A DNA stretch of 5,427 nt from an uncultured Collinsella sp. Its GTDB lineage: Bacteria > Actinomycetota > Coriobacteriia > Coriobacteriales > Coriobacteriaceae. The DNA lies in the NCBI GenBank assembly GCA_959602875.1, contig CAUGVQ010000116.1, positions 1-5,427 on the forward strand, given 5' to 3'. The notes under the pieces were generated by a model, which did not search any database, had not been told where the DNA came from, and was given only the letters and a program-made list of their open reading frames with translations. Below, one piece after another: positions 1 to 4,367 of the stretch (position 1 is the stretch's first letter; each line of letters starts with the position of its first letter). The translations under genes and the position numbers were made by a program.

Positions 1-51
1 GTGTTTATAGTATTCTGATTATATCCTATAACTCCCCTCCCACGCCCAAAT

Positions 52-80
52 TTGACCTGGGTCGTCATAATCAATCTAAA
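52..80 (+). promoter_or_regulatory. Candidate sigma-70-type promoter, distal
   Basis: TTGACC at 52-57 resembles a -35 box (five of six to TTGACA). It is followed after 17 bases by TCTAAA at 75-80, a weaker match (four of six) to TATAAT. The spacing is canonical and the region is A/T-rich. GACC-TG-GGTC (54-63), a short inverted repeat, overlaps the -35 box and could be an operator. If used, this promoter would give a leader of about 150 bases containing the hairpins at 153-202. It is a pattern match only. Confidence 0.4.
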
Positions 81-128
81 AAGCGACTCGTTGTCCCGCA
101 TGGACATGTGATTGGACCTCATTTGGTT

Positions 129-138
129 ACCGTACGGT
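129..138. promoter_or_regulatory. Ten-base palindrome, possible operator
   Basis: ACCGTACGGT is perfectly self-complementary over ten bases. It lies between the distal promoter candidate (52-80) and the proximal -10 box (180-185), a position from which a dimeric regulator could act. No family of regulator can be named from it. Confidence 0.3.
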
Positions 139-179
139 CTCGGGTGTGCTTCGGGCGCTGCCCGCGCTGGGCTTCGGCC

Positions 180-185
180 TACAAT
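180..185 (+). promoter_or_regulatory. Candidate proximal -10 box for the aminotransferase
   Basis: TACAAT is a five-of-six match to TATAAT and sits 50 bases before the start codon, giving a normal leader of about 44 bases. No -35 box is recognisable at 16-18 bases upstream (GCTGCC at 157-162), so the call rests on the -10 alone. A short GC hairpin (190-202) begins four bases after it, close to where transcription would start. Confidence 0.35.
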
Positions 186-189
186 GAAA

Positions 190-202
190 CGGCGATGCGC
201 CG
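190..202 (+). other. Short hairpin in the aminotransferase leader
   Basis: CGGCG-ATG-CGCCG is a perfect five-base-pair inverted repeat with a three-base loop. It starts four bases after the TACAAT box and ends about 20 bases before the Shine-Dalgarno site. No T-run follows, so it is not a terminator. It is short and could be chance in G/C-rich DNA. Confidence 0.4.
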
Positions 203-221
203 CTGCGCGTTGCGACGTGAT

Positions 222-231
222 AGGAAGGGAG
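222..231 (+). promoter_or_regulatory. Ribosome binding site of the aminotransferase
   Basis: AGGAAGGGAG is a purine-rich Shine-Dalgarno sequence that ends four bases before the ATG at 236. It fixes that ATG as the start in preference to the in-frame ATG at 251 (Met6). Confidence 0.8.
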
Positions 232-235
232 CCCC

Positions 236-1435
236 ATGATCAACGAGCAGATGTACGCCTACGGAGCGGAGAGCTCCAAGATTCGCGAGATCTTCTCCTA
301 CGCTTGTGCGCGCAAGGCAGAGATCGGCGCCGTGAACGTGTTCGATTTTAGCCTGGGCAACCCCTCCATCCCCGCGCCCGACGCGGTGCGCGAGAGCATC
401 GAGCGTTCGCTTGCCGAGGTACCCGCCGCGGAGCTCCACGGCTACACGCCGGCGCCCGGCCTGCCGGCGGCGCGCGAGGCGGTCGCGGCCTCGCTCAACC
501 GGCGCTTTGGCACCGCCTACACCGCGGCAGACGTCTTCATGACGGTGGGCGCCGCAGCGTCGGTCTCGTGCACGCTGCGCGCCGTCACCTGCCCGGGCGA
601 CGAGGTCATCGTCATTGCACCCTACTTTCCCGAGTACCGCGTGTGGATTGAGACGGCAGGAGCCGTCTGCGTTGAGGTCCCAGCGGACCCGGAGACGTTC
701 CAGATAGATCCGGCGGCGGTCGCCGCTGCCATCACGCCGCGTACCGCCGCGGTCATTATCGATTCGCCCAACAACCCCACCGGCGCCATCTACCCGCGTG
801 AGACGCTCCAAGCGCTCGCCGCCGAGCTCGAGCGCGTCAACCAGGAGCGCGAGCAACAGCTGGGGCACCCGCAGCCCGTCGTCCTCATCTCCGACGAGCC
901 CTACCGTGAGATCACCTACGGCGCGGAGGTCCCCTGGGTGCCCGCGCTCTACGAGCACACGGTGGTTTGCTACTCCTACAGCAAATCACTCTCGCTTCCC
1001 GGTGAGCGCGTGGGCTGGATTCTGGTTCCGCAGGTAAGCGAGGGCGCCCGCCGCGTTATGGCGGCGGTTGCCGGCGCGGCGCGGGCGCTCGGCTTTGTCT
1101 GCGCGCCGGCACTCTTCCAGCGCGTTGTCGTAGACTGCGTGGATACGCCGACCGACGTGGAGGCTTACGCCCGCAACCGCCGCATGCTCACGCAGGCGCT
1201 TACCGAGGCAGGCTACACCTACGTGGAGCCCGACGGCGCCTTCTACCTGTGGGTGCGTGCGCTGGAGCCCGATGCGGAGGCCTTCTGCGAGCGGGCGCGC
1301 GCCTTTGAGCTTTTGCCGGTGCCGAGCGACAGCTTTGGCGTGGGCGGCTGGGTGCGCGTGGGCTACTGCGTGGCCCCCGAGACCATCGAGCGCTCGCTTC
1401 CCGCGTGGCGCGCTCTTGCGGAGAGTTACCGCTAG
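236..1435 (+). CDS. Pyridoxal phosphate-dependent aminotransferase, class I/II
   Basis: This is a 399-residue fold-type I aminotransferase, a normal length for the family, and should act in the cytoplasm as a dimer moving an amino group from an amino acid to a 2-oxo acid. The aspartate-aminotransferase landmarks are all visible in order: Tyr70 (HGYTP), the cofactor-phosphate loop GAAAS (105-109), NNPTG (179-183), Asp220 and Tyr223 (SDEPY), the Schiff-base Lys250 in SYSKSLSLPGER with Arg257, and the carboxylate-binding Arg374 in GWVRVGYC. The N-terminus, with KIREIFSYA and FDFSLGNPSIPAP, resembles aminotransferases common in clostridia and Coriobacteriia. Known family members use various substrates, and the sequence does not reveal which one is used here. 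It is first in the + strand cluster, preceded by a good Shine-Dalgarno site, with a 94-base gap to the next gene. I am confident of the family and unsure of the substrate. Confidence 0.93.
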   Translation: MINEQMYAYGAESSKIREIFSYACARKAEIGAVNVFDFSLGNPSIPAPDAVRESIERSLAEVPAAELHGYTPAPGLPAAREAVAASLNRRFGTAYTAADVFMTVGAAASVSCTLRAVTCPGDEVIVIAPYFPEYRVWIETAGAVCVEVPADPETFQIDPAAVAAAITPRTAAVIIDSPNNPTGAIYPRETLQALAAELERVNQEREQQLGHPQPVVLISDEPYREITYGAEVPWVPALYEHTVVCYSYSKSLSLPGERVGWILVPQVSEGARRVMAAVAGAARALGFVCAPALFQRVVVDCVDTPTDVEAYARNRRMLTQALTEAGYTYVEPDGAFYLWVRALEPDAEAFCERARAFELLPVPSDSFGVGGWVRVGYCVAPETIERSLPAWRALAESYR

Positions 1436-1457
1436 AAGCGCACTCACGCTCCCGCGC

Positions 1458-1495
1458 GCCCGCATACGTGAGACAATAGCGGCTGCCCGCATACG
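1458..1495 (+). repeat. Direct repeat pair GCCCGCATACG
   Basis: GCCCGCATACG occurs at 1458-1468 and again at 1485-1495, with starts 27 bases apart, in the gap between the aminotransferase and the PHP gene. A GACAAT box (1472-1477), a possible -10 element, lies between the copies. The second copy forms the left arm of a hairpin at 1484-1501. Confidence 0.7.
1472..1477 (+). promoter_or_regulatory. Weak candidate -10 box for the PHP gene
   Basis: GACAAT matches TATAAT at four of six positions and lies 52 bases before the GTG start, in the only sizeable gap upstream of that gene. No -35 box is recognisable (CTCCCG at 1449-1454). It would place the transcript start near 1484, exactly where a seven-base-pair hairpin begins. 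The same arrangement is seen at 180-202. Confidence 0.22.
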
Positions 1496-1501
1496 CGGGC
1501 A
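1484..1501 (+). other. Hairpin in the aminotransferase-PHP gap
   Basis: TGCCCGC-ATAC-GCGGGCA is a perfect seven-base-pair stem with a four-base loop. It is not followed by a T-run (the next bases are CAGGGCCCA), so it is unlikely to be an intrinsic terminator. It may stabilise the mRNA 5' end, or be a processing or protein-binding site. The upstream copy of GCCCGC at 1458-1463 could compete for the same right arm. Confidence 0.6.
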
Positions 1502-1515
1502 CAGGGCCCATCGCG

Positions 1516-1522
1516 GGAAGGA
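1516..1522 (+). promoter_or_regulatory. Ribosome binding site deciding the PHP start
   Basis: GGAAGGA lies seven bases before GTG at 1530. It selects this GTG over in-frame start codons much further upstream, which lie inside the aminotransferase and would add about 91 residues of arginine- and alanine-rich sequence with no PHP homology. Confidence 0.8.
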
Positions 1523-1529
1523 CGGTACC

Positions 1530-2327
1530 GTGCCTTACACCATCGCTGGCGATATCCACACCCACACGCTGGCCTCGCGCCACGCCTACTCGACCATCAG
1601 CGAGAACGTTTCCGCGGCGCGCGCCGCCGGGATCGAGGTGCTGGGTTCGACCGATCACTTCAGCATGATGCTCTACCCCGAGCAGCACATCCGCAACTTC
1701 CAGTTCTTCATCAACCAGGGCATCTGGCCGCGCGAGTGGGACGGCGTCACGGTGCTGCGCGGTGCCGAGGTGGACATCGTCTCCCTTGCGGGCACGTTCT
1801 TTGGACAGGACATTCCCTGCCCCGAGGGTATCGTCGGCCACCCCAACCGCCCCGGCAGCACGCTGTTTGACATCGTGACCCGCAATCTCGACTACCTCAT
1901 CGCAAGCGTGCACAACGGCATGTTTGCCAACGGTGCCACCGTTGCCCAGACCACGGCCATGTACACCGTCGTCCTGGAGAGCCCGCGCGTGCTCGTGCTT
2001 GGTCACGCGGGCCGCTCCGGCATCCCCTTTGATATCGAAGAGGTGCTCACCGTTGCACGTGAGAACCACAAGCTTATTGAGATCAACAACCACAGCCTCG
2101 AGAGCAAGCGTCACCACGACGTGTGCCAAAGGATCGCCGAGCGCGCTGCCGAGCTTGGCGTGGGCATTGTGGTGTCGAGCGACGCGCACATCGCGCCCGC
2201 CATCGGCAAATTTCCCTGTGCCGAGCGCATGCTCGAGGAGATCCACTTCCCCGAGGAACTCATCATGAACCGCGGCCGCGACGCTCTGCTCGGTGCCATG
2301 GCGGCAGCCGGGCTCGAGGTAAAGTAA
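1530..2327 (+). CDS. PHP-domain phosphatase, YcdX family
   Basis: This gene encodes a 265-residue metal-dependent phosphoesterase starting at GTG. The N-terminus closely follows the YcdX pattern: DIHTHT (8-13), HAYST (18-22), STDH (40-43) and IWPREWDGV. All nine metal ligands of the trinuclear site known from Escherichia coli YcdX have counterparts: His10, His12, His18, His43, Glu80, His128, His159, Asp218 and His220 (SSDAHIA). EINNHS (184-189) is also typical. It should therefore be an active cytoplasmic hydrolase of phosphate esters using Zn or a similar metal. Its physiological substrate is unknown, as for most of the family. The segment between Glu80 and His128 is about 20 residues longer than I recall for E. 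coli YcdX. The family also includes histidinol-phosphatase-like enzymes, which remain a less likely alternative. The GTG start, rather than a longer frame from upstream, is supported by the Shine-Dalgarno site and by where the homology begins. Confidence 0.88.
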   Translation: MPYTIAGDIHTHTLASRHAYSTISENVSAARAAGIEVLGSTDHFSMMLYPEQHIRNFQFFINQGIWPREWDGVTVLRGAEVDIVSLAGTFFGQDIPCPEGIVGHPNRPGSTLFDIVTRNLDYLIASVHNGMFANGATVAQTTAMYTVVLESPRVLVLGHAGRSGIPFDIEEVLTVARENHKLIEINNHSLESKRHHDVCQRIAERAAELGVGIVVSSDAHIAPAIGKFPCAERMLEEIHFPEELIMNRGRDALLGAMAAAGLEVK

Positions 2328-2442
2328 GCGCCTGCCACGCGCCTGGCGCGCCCAGCGCATCCGACGCGCCGCGCCACCCGGCCCTGCCCCCCGTGCCGCC
2401 CGACGCACCCACCCTGTCCCCGCGCCGCAAGAAAGGATCACC
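2328..2442 (+). other. C-rich intergenic stretch before the fmdE-like gene
   Basis: This 115-base gap contains no gene. Bases 2351-2430 hold 47 C against 19 G on the + strand, a marked C-over-G skew of the sort used by Rho as a loading site. A perfect inverted repeat CGCGCC-T-GGCGCG lies at 2338-2350, just after the PHP stop, with no T-run behind it. I see no promoter boxes. The gene after it may be transcribed from upstream by readthrough or from an unrecognised promoter. Confidence 0.5.
2429..2437 (+). promoter_or_regulatory. Ribosome binding site of the fmdE-like gene
   Basis: AAGAAAGGA ends five bases before the ATG at 2443. It is a clear Shine-Dalgarno site and fixes the start. Confidence 0.75.
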
Positions 2443-3042
2443 ATGCTCAAGCGAACCTTCGACGAGGACCTCGACCGCGCCATCGCCTTCCACGGCCACC
2501 TGTGCGGCGGGCAGATTATCGGCACGCGCATGGCGCGCCTTGCCCTTACCTACTTTGGAATCGAGGATGCGGACGCCTACCGCGACCTCGTCGCCTTCGT
2601 TGAGTGCGACCGCTGCCTTGCCGACGCGGTGATCTCGGTCGCCAACTGCCACTTGGGGCGCCGCCGCCTCAAGTGGTACGACTACGGCATCATGTCCGCA
2701 AGCTTTTTGGACCTGGCAAGCGGCCGCGCCATCCGCATCTCGCAGCAGCCCGATTCGCCGCACTGCCCCAAAGGTGAGGACATGCGCGCCTTCTACGCCC
2801 GCTTCGCGGACGCCGAGCTCTTCCGCGTCCACGAGGTGGAGCTTCCCGATTTTGCCGAGTACGACCTGCCGGGCAAGCCGCGCCAGACGCAGGTATGCGA
2901 GCGCTGCGGCGAGCGCATCCACGACGGTCGCGGCATCGAGCGCGACAGTCACGTGTACTGCCGCCGCTGCGCCGGTGAGCACGTGTACTATGTGGAAGGT
3001 GCCGAGCTTTCCGTGGACGACATCGTTGCGGACAACGTCTGA
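2443..3042 (+). CDS. FmdE-family protein with C-terminal zinc ribbon
   Basis: This 199-residue soluble protein has the FmdE domain (about residues 8-135) followed by a treble-clef/zinc-ribbon segment. FmdE takes its name from the molybdenum formylmethanofuran dehydrogenase operon of methanogens, but relatives are common in anaerobic bacteria, and their biochemical role is not firmly known; metal or metallocofactor binding is suspected. Visible landmarks are FHGHLCGG (16-23), the ECDRCLADAVISVANC block with Cys55, Cys58 and Cys69, LGRRRLKWYDYG (71-82), and the zinc-ribbon cysteines Cys152, Cys155, Cys173 and Cys176 (CERCGE and YCRRCAGE). The family usually shows HGHxCPG and DYGK; here Gly replaces the Pro, and Ile83 stands where Lys is expected. 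The lipase gene begins 15 bases downstream, so the two are probably cotranscribed. No molybdoenzyme gene is present in the window to suggest a partner. I am confident of the family; no function is claimed. Confidence 0.88.
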   Translation: MLKRTFDEDLDRAIAFHGHLCGGQIIGTRMARLALTYFGIEDADAYRDLVAFVECDRCLADAVISVANCHLGRRRLKWYDYGIMSASFLDLASGRAIRISQQPDSPHCPKGEDMRAFYARFADAELFRVHEVELPDFAEYDLPGKPRQTQVCERCGERIHDGRGIERDSHVYCRRCAGEHVYYVEGAELSVDDIVADNV

Positions 3043-3047
3043 GCCTT

Positions 3048-3053
3048 AAGGAG
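3048..3053 (+). promoter_or_regulatory. Ribosome binding site deciding the lipase GTG start
   Basis: AAGGAG sits in the 15-base gap after the fmdE-like stop and ends four bases before GTG at 3058. The spacing is short but the match is strong. The next in-frame ATG (Met32) falls in the middle of the membrane segment, so it would destroy the anchor. Confidence 0.7.
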
Positions 3054-3057
3054 ACCC

Positions 3058-4365
3058 GTGCGCCGCCGCCCCTTGCATATCACCACAGCACATCCGGTCC
3101 GCCAGGCGCTCGGCCGCCTGTTCCTCGCGGCAGGACTCACGGTCCTCGTCATGATTCTCATCGGGGCAATCTCGCTCTACGTCCGCCACTGCCAGCGCAC
3201 GCTCGGCGTTGGCGCGGTGGAGGGGCCGGTGCTCAACGCCACGACCGCGTGGGGCGACGACCTCGCGCGCACGGGGCGTTTCACGGCAAACATCGCCTTT
3301 ACGGACTTTGCCGTGCCGGGCGACGGCGAGACCGAGATTACGCTCACGTGGGACGACAACTGGTTTTTTGACGAGGGCACGGCCTACAACCCCGAGCTTG
3401 CCTGCGCGGGCTCGGTGATTGCGAGCCTTGCCTATGCGGAGTCCGGCTACTACCAGGCGGATTCCGATTGCCTGCCCTATATGGAGCTTGGCCTGTCCGC
3501 GCTCGGCATGACCAACATCTCCACCGATTCGTACCGCTATCGCAGCGAGGTGGTGGACGAGGTGCTGGGCCTGGTGACACAAGAGGCGGATGGCGCGGCC
3601 TTTGGCATTGCCGAGAAGCGGATTGTGAGCGACGCGGGCGAGGAGCGCCAGCTCCTTGTGGCGAGCGTCCGCGGCAGCTACGGGTCGGAATGGTTGAGCA
3701 ACCTCTCGGTCATGGGCGGGGAGGACCACCCCGGCTACACCGGAGCGGCCGACGAGGTCGCCCGCGCGCTGGCGCCGCGCATCGAGCGCGCGCATGAGGC
3801 GGGCCTTGCCGTGGAGCTTCTGCTCGTGGGGCACAGCCGCGGCGGCGCGATCGCCAACCTGGTGGCCGCCCGCGCCGACGATGGCATATTTGGGGACGGG
3901 GTCAATGTGTGCGCCTACACCTATGCCTCCCCAGCAACGACCCTTGCCAATGATGCGGTGAGCGCCCGCTACGCAAACATCTTCAACATCGCCAACCCGG
4001 CGGACATCATGACGCACCTGCCGCTCGAGGAGTGGGGATACGTGCGCTACGGGGTGGACGTTACGCTCCCCGGCGTGACGGACGCCGACTTTACCACTCG
4101 CTACGAAAAGATGCAGCGCACCTTTGAGCAGGTCATGGGCGCGGCCTCGCCCTATAACCCCGACGACGAGCTTTTGATTGAGAGCCTCACCTCAGACATC
4201 GCCGGTCAGGTGAAGACGGTAGAAGAACTCTACACGCCCGCCGGCGTGGCGTCGGTGGTGTCAACCGTCGCTTTGCGCGTGAGCCCGTGGGAGCTCCTGT
4301 ACGCGCACTACCCGAGCGTCTACATCGCCTGGCTCGCGAGTTTTGTGGGCACGGCCCAGAGCTAG
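3058..4365 (+). CDS. Membrane-anchored lipase (class 3 type alpha/beta hydrolase)
   Basis: This 435-residue protein is a predicted serine esterase or lipase held on the outer face of the membrane. The N-terminus is basic (RRR, Arg15, Arg20) and is followed by one hydrophobic segment at about 20-41. No lipobox or clear signal-peptidase site is visible, so a signal anchor with the enzyme outside is the simplest reading. The nucleophile elbow is GHSRGG (258-263) with Ser260. Asp316 in FNIANPADIMTHLP and His417 in YAHYPSVYIAW fit the second and third triad positions of Lipase_3 proteins, and VRGSYGSEW (204-212) matches the usual strand upstream that supplies the oxyanion region. Cys116 and Cys138 could form a disulphide. 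The substrate cannot be read from sequence; acylglycerols, phospholipids or other esters are possible. It follows the fmdE-like gene by 15 bases, and its stop codon overlaps that of the opposing methyltransferase gene. Confidence 0.85.
   Translation: MRRRPLHITTAHPVRQALGRLFLAAGLTVLVMILIGAISLYVRHCQRTLGVGAVEGPVLNATTAWGDDLARTGRFTANIAFTDFAVPGDGETEITLTWDDNWFFDEGTAYNPELACAGSVIASLAYAESGYYQADSDCLPYMELGLSALGMTNISTDSYRYRSEVVDEVLGLVTQEADGAAFGIAEKRIVSDAGEERQLLVASVRGSYGSEWLSNLSVMGGEDHPGYTGAADEVARALAPRIERAHEAGLAVELLLVGHSRGGAIANLVAARADDGIFGDGVNVCAYTYASPATTLANDAVSARYANIFNIANPADIMTHLPLEEWGYVRYGVDVTLPGVTDADFTTRYEKMQRTFEQVMGAASPYNPDDELLIESLTSDIAGQVKTVEELYTPAGVASVVSTVALRVSPWELLYAHYPSVYIAWLASFVGTAQS
3115..3180 (+). 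other. Signal-anchor segment of the lipase
   Basis: This covers residues 20-41 of the lipase, a run rich in Leu, Val, Ile, Ala and Gly with no charge between Arg20 and Arg43. Arginines cluster on its N-terminal side, which predicts an N-in, C-out orientation with the hydrolase domain exported. Confidence 0.75.
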
Positions 4366-4367
4366 CT
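4360..4367. other. Shared convergent stop codons in AGCTAGCT
   Basis: The + strand lipase stops at TAG 4363-4365, and the - strand methyltransferase stops at TAG read from 4364 to 4362. The two stops overlap within the self-complementary CTAG at 4362-4365, itself inside the eight-base palindrome AGCTAGCT. Both proteins end in a serine encoded by AGC. No space is left for a terminator between the genes. Confidence 0.92.

Larger units (their letters stand above)
1..235. other. Non-coding upstream region with A/T-rich left part
   Basis: I see no credible gene here. A short open frame at 112-351 overlaps the start of the aminotransferase in another frame and has an arginine-rich composition without any family signature. 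Bases 1-80 contain 31 G/C, far below the surrounding genes, which fits an upstream regulatory region. The stretch holds several dyads (5-31, 54-63, 92-106, 129-138, 153-181, 190-202), one plausible upstream promoter (52-80) and one -10-like box at 180-185 close to the gene. No upstream gene end or terminator hairpin with a T-run is visible at the left edge. Confidence 0.7.

Noticed and set aside
1..235. Riboswitch or small RNA in the leader
   Set aside because: Several short hairpins are present, but I cannot match them to any known riboswitch core or RNA family. They are reported only as dyads.
179..958. 259-codon open frame on the - strand opposite the aminotransferase
   Set aside because: The + strand here encodes recognised aminotransferase motifs. 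The antisense translation is low-complexity and rich in Arg, Gly and Val.
1484..1501. Intrinsic terminator after the aminotransferase
   Set aside because: The hairpin is perfect, but the bases after it are CAGGGCCCA with no T-run.
1257..1529. N-terminal extension of the PHP frame upstream of GTG 1530
   Set aside because: The frame is open, but it overlaps the aminotransferase and the translation has no PHP similarity. The metal-binding DIHTHT motif begins just after GTG 1530, which has its own Shine-Dalgarno site.
1200..2531. 443-codon open frame on the - strand across the aminotransferase end, PHP gene and fmdE-like start
   Set aside because: It spans three real genes and two gaps, has no ribosome site or family motif, and has an Arg/Ala/His-rich composition typical of antisense frames in high-GC DNA.
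2263..2982. 239-codon open frame on the - strand opposite the fmdE-like gene
   Set aside because: It runs through an intergenic gap and opposite a gene with zinc-ribbon and FmdE signatures, and no motif or ribosome site supports it.
3046..4017. 323-codon open frame on the - strand opposite the lipase
   Set aside because: It is the antisense shadow of a gene with a clear catalytic serine motif, membrane anchor and ribosome site. Nothing in its own translation resembles a known domain.
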